Notes: generated by a model from the letters alone, not told the origin. DNA of 64,000 bases from Timema cristinae (GCA_039000515.1 JBCFYV010000100.1:35018421-35082420); one strand, 5' to 3'; numbered from the stretch's first letter, positions 44,530 to 55,818 are shown. A program made the numbers and translations.

Positions 44530-44859
44530 TGCTGTGGCATTAGAGACTAGGAACACAGTTACAGAAAATTTGAGAAAAGAGAAACATCTTTGTCCACTAA
44601 AGAGCATAGGAATAAAACTCTTTTCAAAGATATGAATTAAAAAGTATATATATTTGCTTATAGCTCAAAACTATTGGTTTTATAAAACTATATTTTAAAA
44701 GAAATATTGGTATCTTTAATAGTATTACGCCTTTACAATGATAAGTTATTTCGTATATCAAAGTATCGGAGAATTGTTCAAATTCGACAAATTTCTTCCA
44801 TGTAAAGTACCCCCAAAGTAATTTTCATTAGAAAATGAGAATTGCCTTATATATAGATA

Positions 44860-45110
44860 ATCGATTTGTTCTATTTTTGCCCTTCAGTAAACTACCTTTA
44901 AATTTATGGTTAAATATGTGATTCCAAAAATCTCCCGTTGGGAAGCTGATGACGACCCTAGACACTCAAGTCTTAGACCGAACGGTAAAATAATTTGGGC
45001 TCTAGCCTGAGAGACAGACAGACATACAAACAGATGGCATTGCGAAAACAACTTGTTTGTTTTTAAGGCTTCATAAAACGTCAACACTTGTAACAAAATT
45101 TCGAGTTTAA
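44860..45110 (-). repeat. Dispersed repeat G, copy
   Basis: Plus-strand text holds CAGTAAACTACCTTTAAATT, GATTCCAAAAATCTCC, CAGACAGACATACAAACAGA, TGGCATTGCGAAAAC and CTTCATAAAACGTCAACA, the inverted counterparts of the 41.9-kb copy. Confidence 0.75.
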
Positions 45111-45430
45111 TTTTTTTACTATTACAACACTCTCTCTCCGAGGTGTCGAGAGAAATTAATAAACATTAATTAACATTCTCCCCAACGTCGTATGACTTTT
45201 TATAGGCAATATTAGGCTATGTCACAATGAACTTTAGTGAAGTAATATGCTAGAAATCATCTTGGCTTGTACTTAAAAGTGCACCTTATGTGTTGTTGAA
45301 GACAAATAATTATAAACTGAAGCTTGGCTATCAATACACAATATGTTTCAAATTAATATGGAAAAGATTGTGTAAGTTATTGATTTTAACATATATATGC
45401 TACTGTGAATGGGCTGAATGTGATTGGTTT
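45111..45430. other. Non-coding, nothing recognised
   Basis: No element or exon was identified. Confidence 0.45.
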
Positions 45431-45992
45431 CTACAGTCACCGGTGATTCTACAAAGTCACTGGTTAACTTGGGGAATGTAATAATGTATTTACTATTTCA
45501 CATCCTCGCCGGACATTTTACAAAATCACCAGTGAGTTCACAAAATTACCATCAACCAGTCACGTCAAGATTTGGTTTGTTTAGTTTATTTTAGGCCAAT
45601 TAGGTTAGTTTAGACCAGTTTATTTTAGCTTGGGATTGGTTGGGCTAGGTTAGTTTAGATTTATGGTCTTTGTTTTTCACATACACACAATATTTTATGA
45701 AATCACCGGTAAATATAGATAATACAGTTCATGTTTCATACTTTCACCAAACTCCATTGGGAAATTCATAAAATCACTGGTAAATTTAAATAAATCTTAT
45801 TATTTGTTAAATAAATCATCGTTTTCGGTGATTCTTTACATTCACTGGTTATTTTACGACTAACCCCCCCCCCCCCCACACACACAACCCCGTGCGCACA
45901 GACCTACATATGTGTGTGTGTTACTGTGAATGTGCTGAATTCGTTATTTTGTAAAATAACCAGTGAATTTATATAATCACTGATAGTGATTA
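45431..45992. repeat. Cluster of ACCGGTGAT-type short palindromes
   Basis: Variants of TCACCGGTGATT / AAAATCACTGGTAAAT occur at about 45438, 45526, 45702, 45771, 45828, 45849 and 45958, in both orientations. CTGTGAATGGGCTGAATG at 45403 and CTGTGAATGTGCTGAATT at 45924 bracket the cluster as direct repeats. A C-run and CA-rich block lie at 45865-45890. Likely a repeat-rich transposable element, class unknown. Confidence 0.55.
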
Positions 45993-46030
45993 AATATATA
46001 TATATATATATATAATATATATATATAATA
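45993..46030. repeat. (TA)n microsatellite
   Basis: TA array with TAATA interruptions. Confidence 0.85.
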
Positions 46031-47800
46031 TCCATCACTACCAGTGTCTTTTTTTTCTATGAGGTGCTACTTTAAGGTTTTTACTCGAAGTTTTTGGAAT
46101 TAATATACTTAGTCAAAGACACTCACTTTGACAATTCGATCACTTTTTTTCTTTGAAGCATTATTAACATATTTACAATTTTATTTAGTTATTGATTGCA
46201 TTTCATAATATTCTACAAGTTTTGAATTTTTAAATACTCATTAAAAAACGTTAATGTCACCACACTAGGCTAGTTCAAAATTGTTCTAGTCCTTAAGTAG
46301 CAGCACACTGGTAGAAAAAGTCTTAGCGTCTCTAACATAGAGTAAAAATAAAAATATAAATAAAAATTAAACAAGCTCCTTTTATAAACCATCTCAAGTT
46401 TTTCATGTGACAAAAAATAAAATGAGAATATTTTCTAGTAACTTTCTCCTCTGATGGAAAAGACTCGTGTAAAGAATTCGTTTTGTCGAGTATAATGCGG
46501 CGATGTGAAAAGTGAGGAAAGTTTTCATTGGTAAATAAATAAATAAATGAGGAATGTTGGGGGTTGATGTTTTACAGGAGAAAGGGGAAGAGGAATTCAG
46601 CAGGTAGGATGTAACAAGTTGAAGAGTAAAATGTGTGGGGAGGAAAAAAAACAGCGCTATCAAACGAAAATAAAAAAAAAGTTTGAGACAAAATGATTGA
46701 TGGGATAAAGTTTTGTAAACTTATTTCAGGAGGGAGGAACCGTGTATTATAAAATACTTTAGGAAGTGGGTTGGGTGTGTGGAACGAAAGGGCTGTAAAT
46801 GAGCTTATTTAGTACCTTTACATAGCACACCCTTATCTATCATCCTTTCATTAGGCTTCCGCGTTTTACGCGATACCCCCCACATTTCCTCCCCTCCCCT
46901 ATTAGCGAAAGATGATTAAAAAGTAGACGTCTCTTCAGTGTACAATACTTCCATATTTTATGCAGGTAGGCTAAATAAATTATATAGAGTTTCTTTACCA
47001 CCTTTTACAAAGGTTTCCATCACTATCAACCCCCAGCTTCACGCAACCCCCATAAATTTATCTACTATCACTTTAGGCCTCTTTCCTCACTCCTCCTTGT
47101 TTGGAAAAAAAAGTAATAATTAACTGCTTTATTTTTTACAAACAAAAAAAAGTTGGAATAAAATATGACTTTATGAACTGGATAGTATAACCCCCCCTTT
47201 TTTTAGTTCACCATGGATGCTCATGGTTTGATTTACACGTAAACCAAGGCCCCCCCCCCTTTTTCCACCCCTTCCATACTATTTTATCGTGGAATTTATT
47301 CTCATTAACTATTTGCCAAGGTATGTGGAGCTTAAAGGTATGATGCGTTGTAAGGGAGGGCGGCCAATTAAGCTGAGTTGGATCTTTGTTACAGACTCCA
47401 AAATTAAGGGAGTTTTTGTTTGTCAGTGAGACAGGTTTTGCTGAATACTATCGTTCTTTGGGTGTGTGTGTGGGGGGGGGGGGGGGCGGTTTGTAGGGAT
47501 AACAATGTGTGGTTCACTGAACGGATGAAATGCTTAAGTCGTTACAGTAAACTGATTTATACATTACATCGATATAACAAACTTTGAATCATCCTAATTC
47601 TTTTAGTAATTTTTTTTTTACTGTAAAAACTTTCCATTAAAAACTTAGTTTTGTATTCATTTTAACTCAATTCTTATAAAATATAATCCCAAACATACGT
47701 ACGACACATCATGCTTGATATTTTTTTTTGTCATCGGGACCATTTAGTATTTACACAAGACACCAATGTTATGCGGGACTGCCTTTAAAAATCCTTTAGG
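46031..47800. other. Non-coding, nothing recognised
   Basis: Includes homopolymer stretches (C-runs at 47190 and 47250, a GT/G-run at 47461-47487). Frames at 46403-46663 and 46938-47123 show no motif. Confidence 0.5.
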
Positions 47801-47804
47801 ACCC

Positions 47805-48058
47805 ACTTCAGTGTCTGAATAGTCTAATGCGTCACTCTCGTGTTAGACTAATCTGGTGATGACGGGGAGATCGGAGCTCAAATCCCGGTCCGGTCTCTGA
47901 GAGCAATTTTTTCCTAAATGGTTTACCACTCTTCTTCCACGCAAATACGGGTAGATTACCTCTTAAATGTTTCCTTCCTCATTTCTACCCATTAGAATAA
48001 TTAGCATATATACCTATATTCAGAACATGCTGCAATATATGGCGATAAAAAAAAAAAA
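47805..48058 (+). repeat. SINE family C, diverged
   Basis: GTCTGAATAGTCTAATGCGT head relic, GACGGGGAGATCGGAGCTCA and AAATCCCGGTCCGG around the B box, TTCCACGCAAATACGGGTAG body, decayed tail and a 15-base A-run. Confidence 0.75.
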
Positions 48059-48387
48059 AAATCGAGCCTGCTGCAAGAATGATTGTTGGTACTAAATTTT
48101 AGTTTGAGTATTGATCCCTCCCCTTTTTCCCCTTCTATGGTTGACATGTGCCCCAGACACTATGAAAATATACTTATCGCTCCAATGCAACTTGTGGTCA
48201 GCGTTTGCCCCAGTACCGGATGCAACCAACATGTTTGTATTACTGTGATGTGATTTGATCTCACTGCGAATGCCTATATACTCTGCCAACAGCTTTCCGT
48301 GATATTGACGCCATTTCAGGTATAAGTGTTGCGGGTCGTGCTATATGTTTATCATATTGTTTTTGTAAGAATTTAAGGGCTTTATTA

Positions 48388-48428
48388 TATAAATATATAT
48401 AGTATATATTATTTAATATATATATATA

Positions 48429-48460
<32 letters not shown>

Positions 48461-48462
48461 GA
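48388..48462. repeat. (TA)n-rich array
   Basis: Interrupted TATA/TAATATA array with a pure TA section at 48432-48460. The minus-strand frame through it is an artefact of the repeat. Confidence 0.85.
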
Positions 48463-48469
48463 GTTGACA

Positions 48470-49160
48470 TCCGAGGTCATCCAATCCCCCATTGGAAGTG
48501 TATTGCCTGCTATTTTATTTATTTGAGGTATAAAATAATAAGGCTTGAAAATTAATGTACTAGTATTATTTTAATTTTTAAAAATATACATCAGTAAAAA
48601 TGCATTAACAATATTAAATTCTAATAAAAGATTGACTAACTAGTGTTAAGATTTTTTTTTTAATTGAAATATATAATATTGGATAAAAATCAGTTTTAAC
48701 ATAACAGTAGAAATTTTAAATAAATAAAAAGATTAAATATGCATTAAAAATTGACTAGTTAGGAAATTTTAAGAATTGTAAAATGATTTTCAAATGAAAA
48801 TGATCAACATAAAAGTATTTATGAAAACATTTTAATCAAACCACAAATGATGAATTAAAATTTGAATTACGGCGTGTCAAAAGCAGTAACTACATAGTAT
48901 ATTGAATGTTACATGTAAATTTAAATGTCATAATTATAAACAACAAATATTGATAAAAAGTTATAATAATACAAAAGTATAAATGTAAGAGTCAAGGAAT
49001 AAAATAGAAAAAATAGCAAATCATGAACTGTAAAGTTTTAGAATTAAGATTTATTTCTTGTTTTGATGTAAAACGATGTGTATTTTCAAAGTCTTATTTT
49101 GATACATAATCCATTGCTCCTTAATGTCAAAGTTGATTGAAGACCAGATGTTGGTGTATT
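48470..49160. other. AT-rich DNA upstream of a hammerhead-like core
   Basis: Highly A/T, with no frame. TAAAAGATTGACTAACTAGT (48626) resembles TAAGATTGACTAGCATTGAG at 31531. It may be the untranslated end of a retroelement whose terminal ribozyme lies at 49163, which is inference. Confidence 0.35.
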
Positions 49161-49162
49161 TC

Positions 49163-49194
49163 TACATGTTTCCGTATTTGAATACCATCTTCAG
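49163..49194 (-). ncRNA. Hammerhead-ribozyme-like core, second locus
   Basis: Minus strand: CTGAAGA (49194-49188), stem-loop GGTATTCAAATACG with a four-pair GUAU/AUAC stem, GAAA (49172-49169), then CATGTA giving a GUA triplet, which is an allowed NUH. The first two stem I pairs (U-A, C-G) are possible. The order of invariant boxes is identical to that at 38.7 kb although the stem II sequences differ, which argues for conserved structure rather than a simple copy. Confidence 0.45.
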
Positions 49195-49294
49195 GACATT
49201 AGTGTTTCTGAAGCACAAATGTTAGTGTTTACATCATGATGAGTGAAGTAATGCTTCTTCCTAAATTTTATTTTATAATGTTTCATAAATGTTA

Positions 49295-49575
49295 TTTGAG
49301 CTATTTAACGTGCACTTTCTGAATGAACTGATTAGATCAGCATACAAAAATTTCTTTGATTTAGAGTAAAAGGACTTAACTATTTTGTCGGGAATGGTTT
49401 TTCCACATACTAACCAGGGCTTTGCTACATGCCACAATCGACATGGGACCAATGGCTTTACTTCCCCCGAATGAAGCTATGGTATGGATTTTTAACACTG
49501 GAGAAAAATACGTCAACCCCAGGCTAGGTTTGAACCCGCAAATATCGGGTCCTGAGGCAATCACTTTACCCTATT
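49295..49575 (-). repeat. SINE family D, first copy
   Basis: Minus strand: AAAGTGATTGCCTCAGGACC, TTTGCGGGTTCAAACCTAGC (B box), then CAGTGTTAAAAATCCATACC and ending CAGAAAGTGCACGTTAAATA. A second copy lies at 53172-53463. It differs in tail from families A-C. Confidence 0.78.
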
Positions 49576-49612
49576 ATTATTTATTATTTATTATTATTAT
49601 TATTATTTAACT

Positions 49613-49855
49613 ATAAGAACCGCGTCTTACTACCCGTTCGAATTATACGCACTTACGTTAATGTGTAATGGTAGGGTGATTGTGAGATGACCTACAAATG
49701 AGGACCTACAGTTTAACTTGAGATCCGAACCATGGTGGAGGCCTGGCATTCCACACATTCAAATTTGGGATTAATACACGTCTTGTCAGAGGTAAAGGAA
49801 GGGTTTGGTAATAAGATAAATCTGTGGCTGGACTGAGGATTGAACCCCGGACCAT
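49613..49855 (-). repeat. SINE family B, head-truncated
   Basis: Minus strand: starts at GGTCCGGGGTTCAATCCTCA, lacks the A-box half, then ATTACCAAACCCTTCCTTTA, CCTCCACCATGGTTCGGATC, and tail TAATTCGAACGGGTAGTAAG. Upstream are (ATT)n repeats at 49573-49606. Confidence 0.85.
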
Positions 49856-50540
49856 TATTTATATTACTAGGAGATTGGTTGACTCCTCGAGTAGATACGG
49901 AGTCTATTGTTGATAATATATTACTATGGAGGTGTTAAACGTTAATTAGAACTAATAGGGAACTGGCTTTTACCTGTTGTTACGGGGACAAAGGTGTTAT
50001 GGTTTTATCTGGTTCGCTGGTGATGAGTATATTGGGGCTCATATCCCGTCCGAATGCTTTGAGCTATGTTTTTCTTGGATCTTTTTCCACTTTCTATCCA
50101 TCAAAATAGCACACTTTCTTACACTTTCTTTATTCTACCTTTCCTCATACCTATTCCAATACTGCAATCAATGTATGCGTACAACAACCCAAATAGATAC
50201 TAATTCGTGGCGAAAAAAAATAAAATGCTTTAATAGCCTCAATGTTAAACACAATGCATTAAAAAAAACAATAATTTACGATGTGCTTTTTTTTTTTTTT
50301 TGTTTCAGGTGAGTAGCAAAGAAACGCATTCAAATGATGCTTCTATGATGTACAGAGCTTTATTAGTATTATATGTGAGTACCATACTTTACTAATTAAA
50401 TAGGCTAGAAAGACACAAACAGACAGTTCTTCGAGTCCAAAGATAGGCTACATTTCTCTGCTCAAAAGTAAAGAAAATGTAAAATAAGTGCTATTTCTTA
50501 AATAATTCTCAAATCGGCCACTAAAATAAACAATAAAATT
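49856..50540. other. Non-coding, nothing recognised
   Basis: The 111-codon frame at 49977-50312 contains no motif and ends in a homopolymer-rich tract. I do not call it. Confidence 0.45.
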
Positions 50541-50544
50541 TATT

Positions 50545-50795
50545 CGGTATTTTTTTGGCACAAAAAGGAATAAAGATATTGGGATGTGGAGGTGGTTATA
50601 TAATGATCAGTTACATACACTATTCTCATTTCAAGACTTTTTAAGAGAGTCAAATATAGCAGATTACGGTGGGCAGGACATGCAGAATGAATGGAAGAAT
50701 TTAAAACCGTGTTCAGGGCATTGACTGGTAAACACAATGGGAAGAGACCATTGAGAATATCTAGACGCAAATGGGGGGATAATATTAAACTGGAC
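50545..50795 (+). pseudogene. LINE post-RT region remnant, second locus
   Basis: Readable in order: KDIGMWRWLYNDQLHTLFS, RVKYSRLRWAGHAE, MEEFKTVFRALTGKHNGKRP, RISRRKWGDNIKLDLK. These match the same C-terminal LINE region as 26.2-26.5 kb (RWAGH, LTGK-GKRPL, R-W-DNI-LDL). At least one frameshift and stops are present. It leads straight into a minisatellite as in the first locus, so both descend from a source element that already had the array or was prone to forming it. Confidence 0.82.
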
Positions 50796-51232
50796 TTGAA
50801 ATAGATGAGAGGGGGACTGGATAGAATTAGCTCTAGATAGGGATAGGGTGTAATGAGGTGGAATGGATAGAACTAGCTCACGATAGGTATAGGGTGTAAT
50901 GAGGGAGACTGGATAGAATTAGCTCAAGATATGGATAGGGTGGATGGATATAACTAGTTAAATATAGGTATAGGGTTTAATTAGGTGGACTGGATAGAAC
51001 TAGCTCAAGATAGGAATAGGGTGTAATGGGGTGGGCTGGACAGAACTTGCTCAATATAAGGATAAGGTATGATGAGGGGAATGGATATACCTATCTCAAA
51101 ATAGGTATAGGATGTAAAGAAGTGGACTTGATAGAACTATCTAAAAATAGGTATAGGATTTAAAGAGGTGGACTAGATAGAACTATCTCAAGGTAGGGAT
51201 AGAGTGTAAAGAGGTGGGCTGGATATCTGACG
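50796..51232 (+). repeat. LINE-derived minisatellite, second array
   Basis: About ten units of GACTGGATAGAATTAGCTC / GATAGGGATAGGGTGTAATG-type sequence, 43-46 bp each, more diverged than at 26.5 kb (ATATCTATCTCAAAATAGG, TCTAAAAATAGG variants). Units still carry the codons for WI-E/D-L-A. The array ends near 51220, followed by CTGACGTACTTGTGTATGTG. Confidence 0.85.
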
Positions 51233-52668
51233 TACTTGTGTATGTGGAACAAGGAACTTTAGAGTTCTCAACACAATAGAGAAAGTAAGTACTCAGTATT
51301 TTACCAAATATCTTATGGCAATCATACATAGGCAAAATAGCACTCTCGTATGGTAATTGCAATAGTGAATAAATATATAACTAAATTTCTATTTGAAAGA
51401 CAAACAATATTTTTTCCCTCCAAATTTACATTCCCTTTTAATAAACACTATTTTATATGATTTTACTTATTTTTTCAAACATAGGCTTAGTATTATATTT
51501 ACCTGTAATTAAAGTTTGTACTCGATTCATTTGGCCTACTTTGTAAAATATAGTTCTTTTAAAATTGATATCTCTTTATTATTTTATATACAACTTTTGT
51601 TTGGTAAAGATTTATGAGTTGGTGTATGCTTCGTAAGACTTTTATAAATATCTGGTTTTCACAAGGAGTTTTTTTAAGCTTGAGAGTAGCTAACTTCAGG
51701 GCAAAAAGAGAACAAAAAATCGAATCGGCTTTAGGATTGTTGCTTGAAATTCGTATCCAGGCACTGGTTAACATTTAAAACCAAATGGTGATTCTTATGG
51801 AGGAACTCCCACCAAATATCTAAAAAATTTGTACTACTAACCTCCTTAAATCTGATGGTAGTTATTATTTAATAGCTTTGTAAATTTTTCTCCTACTAAA
51901 ATAAAGTTTTTTTTGTTTCAACAAAATTAATTTGGTTTCTGTAAATCCAACCATTAAAAAGATATAAATTAATAATTCCAATTTCTTAAAATAATTTTTA
52001 TGTTTTTTTCCCATTGTTACGCCCAAAATACTTTTTCAAAAATTTGATGTCTCTTGTTTTCAAAAAGATTGTTTCTTTGGCTATTTCCTAAATATTTAAG
52101 ATTTTTTTTAAAAATTTAAAATAAGTTTTTTTAATTAATTATGTTTTGAACAAGGGTCGTATTAAAAAAAAACTATATTTATTAATTGAAAATAAACTTA
52201 AGAAAATATGTAAACAGTTATCATTTCACCCTCTCCATATTTTAATATTTTTTCACCTGAACAGTTTTCTGAAACACCACATAAAGTTTTATAATTTTTA
52301 AAAACAATATCGTTGATTTTCAATTTGATTCTACCAGCCGGTTGCTGTCTGTGTCTCACGAAGCCATTTCCTCCACCGTTCAACGACCGCTAAGCCCCCT
52401 TGCATTACCATGAGAGTTTGTTATAACGGACGTCCCAAACTAGTTTTCAAATAGACATTCTTCAGTGAGAATAGTTATACTGTTTTTGTTTGTTTTTTTG
52501 TTCTTAAAATGCAAAACTTGAAACGAAACTGCAAACAAATAAGTGAAATAGCTATTCCTCGGTAAGTGTTAGAATTTAAATTTGACCAATATCGAGTATG
52601 AAATGGGTATTTAAATTAGCTGAAAATAAATACAACTTCACTCCTAATAGTTTAGTAATAATATAACA

Positions 52669-52670
<2 letters not shown>
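51233..52670. other. AT-rich, nothing recognised
   Basis: No repeat family or exon. The frames at 51559-51774 and 52198-52383 have no motif. Confidence 0.5.
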
Positions 52671-52699
<29 letters not shown>

Positions 52700-52716
52700 T
52701 AATAATAATAATAATA
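52668..52716. repeat. (AAT)n microsatellite
   Basis: AAT/ATA trinucleotide array with one interruption. Confidence 0.9.
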
Positions 52717-52889
52717 CATGTTTTTTCATTTTCAATTTTGCATTAGAACTCTTGATAGTTTATTTCATACAACGTAGAAACTATTAGGTTCGTAAGAAAA
52801 TGTTCTCATAGATCACAACAATAATAAATATTTTAAAGAGATATTTGATCGAACATTTATTCAACGGATCTTAATCGTTTGGTGCGCGA

Positions 52890-53030
52890 GGTAAGTTTCA
52901 GGATCATGACTGGGTTGCACGTAGCTGTAAGTTTGAAACTATATATATTTATCCACGCTTCCTTCACGCAATTGTGGATACGTTTACTATAAATATACAA
53001 TTTCCTTAGCTCTATTCCGATATTATAATT
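52890..53030 (+). repeat. SINE scrap
   Basis: Holds GACTGGGTTGCACGTAGC, CCACGCTTCCTTCACGCAAT and GTGGATACGTTTACTATAAA, a decayed A/C-type body. Confidence 0.45.
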
Positions 53031-53171
53031 AAAATGTTTATAGCATGGATAATGAGCGCAGGGCCGGGTTAATGACAATAATTGGTTTGGTGTTAATCGT
53101 CTTAATTTGATATCATTTGAATTTTCATTTCGTGGGTAAAGAACGGGTCAAAATACCAGTTTTATTTATTT

Positions 53172-53463
53172 TTTGTATTTAACGTGCACTTTCTGAACCA
53201 ACTAATGATATCAGCACACGATAATTTCTGTGAGTGAGATCGAAAGGGCTTAACAATTTTGCCGGGATAGGTTTTTTTACAAATCTTACAGGATTCTTCT
53301 ACATACCACAATCGACATTGGACCGATGGCTTTACTTTCCCTCCTAAAGAAGTTATGCTATTAATTTTTATCACTCGAAAAAAATCCTTTGACCCCAGCG
53401 GGGTTTTAACACGTGAACACCGGGTCTTGAGGCGAGCACTTTACTCCAAGACCAGCGAAGGCG
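53172..53463 (-). repeat. SINE family D, second copy
   Basis: Minus strand: CTTCGCTGGTCTTGGAGTAA tRNA-like head, AAGTGCTCGCCTCAAGACCC, a mutated B box (CACGTGTTAAAACCCC), GTCCAATGTCGATTGTGGTA, and the end CAGAAAGTGCACGTTAAATA. This copy retains the head missing from 49.3 kb. Confidence 0.78.
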
Positions 53464-53577
53464 ACAAAACTGCTAGCATTATTATATGATTGAATGCTAA
53501 AGTATGAAGATAGCGCAACAAACACAAAACTAAATATTGTTCGAGAATAGGAATTAAAATCTCAACTAAAATCATTT

Positions 53578-53815
53578 ATGGCTGCATTAGTGAGCACGTA
53601 AACTAAATGCAAGGCTCATTTAGTCTAGCCTACTGGCAACGGGGAGATCGGGGTTCAATTCGTAGCCGGTCATTCTAGAGATATTTTTTTTCTAAATGTT
53701 ATCCTTTTATTTCTATATGCACATTTCACCTACATTCTACCTTCATCCCCCCTACCCTATTAACGGGAGTAAATGTGTATAATCCATACGGTTAGTAAGG
53801 CAATGAGCTAAAAAC
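53578..53815 (+). repeat. SINE family C, diverged
   Basis: CAACGGGGAGATCGGGGTTC, ATTCGTAGCCGGTCATTCTA, a weak body and GTATAATCCATACGGTTAGT tail. Confidence 0.75.
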
Positions 53816-54136
53816 TAAATTCGAAGAACGTTGAGTAGGGCCTTATCTAGAGTGTTGTGCTCATTATAGCAGACAGGGAAAACCTTGCTAAAATTCCAAA
53901 TAGCTATTTGTGCTAATTTGTATGATTTAAAAAAAATCTGCATATTGTTATTCTCATTAAAAAAAACTTTACATGACTCGATTCATTAAGGAGCTTTGAG
54001 CGGAAAATCACTTCTCTTTTGATTAGAAACGATGTCAACTAAATAATGTCAATAGATATATTGTGTTTGTATATTTCTAAGACATTATTATATATTTTAT
54101 TCTAAAAACTACAAGCTAACTACAAGCTTATTATTA

Positions 54137-54391
54137 CCCGCCTTGGTGGCGTAGTTGGCTAACGCGCTTGTCGTGTTGAGCTCTACTGCTGAGGACGGGG
54201 AGATCGAGGTTCGAATCTCGGTCGGGTGAACTGAGGGTGGTTTTTCTTAAATAGTTTTCCACTCTCCCTCCACGCAAATGTGGGTTCACTTCTTCTAATT
54301 CAACTTTTCCATTTCTTAATCCATTATCGTAATTAGTACTTAAAGCGTATAATCCGAACGGGTAGTAAGACGCGGTGCTAAATATTATTAT
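54137..54391 (+). repeat. SINE family A, full length
   Basis: Flanked by TACAAGCTTATTA (54121-54133) and TACAAGCTCATTA (54392-54404), one mismatch in 13. TGGTGGCGTAGTTGGCTAAC head, GAGGTTCGAATCTCGGTCGG B box, CCACGCAAATGTGGGTTCAC, CGGGTAGTAAGACGCGGTGC. It is among the best-preserved copies in the window. Confidence 0.94.
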
Positions 54392-54404
54392 TACAAGCTC
54401 ATTA

Positions 54405-54999
54405 GGTAAATAAATATATTTATGGTGATTTAAAAACTAAACTAAAGATTAGGGCTAATGTTAAAGGGACTTTAATTAGTGAAGAACATTTTTTAAATAA
54501 TGGCTGTTTCTATAAGCTACAGATTTTTTTTAATGGTTTATTTATTCAATGTTGATTAAGATTTGTGACTAATTCCCCTTTTAATGTATTGTTTCGCAAA
54601 CTTGTGTGCATTGTTATGTAAATGAAATATCAATTTTGTGTTGACAATTACAAATATATATTAATGTTACATACTTTTATTGTTTTGACAAATACTGTGC
54701 ATTTTTATTGATTTATTTTAAACAAATATAATTTAAGCAAAGTTTTTTTTTTTGCCATTACATGAACGTCATTGTTCAATGCTCGATTTATTTATATGAC
54801 CATAACATAATAACTGTTCAGATAATTAAACATTCTTTTGTGACTCGGCAGGCTGATCCATTCTTTGCACTATATCAAACTATTCAAATTAGGACGTTCA
54901 ACATCCAGTTGTTAGCGTTTATATAATTGCTCCTTGCACAATACCAAGCTATATCGATCCCAATTTAGAACTACCGCTCAGATTTTACTCATAAATTTG
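54405..54999. other. AT-rich, nothing recognised
   Basis: No frame or repeat identified. Confidence 0.5.
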
Positions 55000-55260
55000 A
55001 AATTGTAACACTTATTCAATTCTCTGGAGTGGTCCCCCTAACTTCTTTCCAAATTTCAATTTTTTACCCATTTAAAACGCCTTTCTTATTCTAACCTCCA
55101 TGTCCAGGAGCCCAATTTTGAAATTCCTAACTTCGTAGATTTTGCTCATTAAATGGGGCGGTCCTTCTAAAGATCTTCAAAATTTCAATATTTCATCTTA
55201 TCTCGAAGGGGCTTAGATTTTTCTGAACACACACCTACACTCACTTTATTTTTATATATT
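55000..55260 (-). repeat. Dispersed repeat H, copy
   Basis: Inverted counterparts of repeat H: CCAAATTTCAATTTTTTACC, CCCAATTTTGAAATTCCTAA, TTCAAAATTTCAATATTTCA, ending TTTATTTTTATATATTGCTA. A weaker piece follows the SINE pair at 56230-56290. Confidence 0.6.
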
Positions 55261-55313
55261 GCTAGCATGAAGTACAGCTTTGCCTGGAAGAATAGTTCAG
55301 GGTAACTAAAAAG

Positions 55314-55315
<2 letters not shown>

Positions 55316-55353
<38 letters not shown>

Positions 55354-55619
55354 GCACCGCGTCTTACTACCCGTTCGGGTTATACGCACTTACGCTAATG
55401 CGTAATGGTAGGGTGATTGTGAGATGAAATGAAGGACCTACAGTTTAACGTGGAATCCGAACCACGGTGGAGTCCTGGCATTCCCCACATTCACAAGATG
55501 TCTTGTCAGAGGTGAAGGAAGGGTTTGGTAATTAGATAAATCTGTGCCGGGACCGAGGATTGAACCCCGGGCGCCAGCACAGAAGTCTGACACCTTACCC
55601 CTAGACCGCTCGGTCACCT
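55316..55619 (-). repeat. SINE family B, full length
   Basis: Bounded by ACTAAAAAGAT at 55305-55315 and 55620-55630. Minus strand: GTGACCGAGCGGTCTAGGGG head, CCCGGGGTTCAATCCTCGGT B box, the full body, GCGTATAACCCGAACGGGTA tail and a long ATT array (55316-55353). It is immediately followed by an oppositely oriented partial copy. Confidence 0.94.
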
Positions 55620-55630
55620 ACTAAAAAGAT

Positions 55631-55807
55631 CCTCTGACAAGACATCTTGTGAATGTGTGGAATGCCAGGCCGCCACCGTGGTTCGGATTCCACGTTAAAC
55701 TGTAGGTCCTTCATTTCATCTCACAATCACCCTACCATTACACGTTAGCGTAAGTGCGTCTAACCCGAACGGGTAGTAAGACGCGGTGCTAATAATAATA
55801 TAATAAT
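55631..55807 (+). repeat. SINE family B, 5'-truncated twin
   Basis: Starts inside the body at CCTCTGACAAGACATCTTGT and runs to GGGTAGTAAGACGCGGTGCT plus ATA repeats. It is bounded by the same 11-mer ACTAAAAAGAT (55620-55630 and 55808-55818), so two insertions hit one site in opposite directions, or one event made both. The two copies form a hairpin of about 175 bp. Confidence 0.9.
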
Positions 55808-55818
55808 ACTAAAAAGAT

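Noticed and set aside
49977..50312. 111-codon plus-strand frame
   Set aside because: No motif; ends in a T-run. Composition like the surrounding non-coding DNA.
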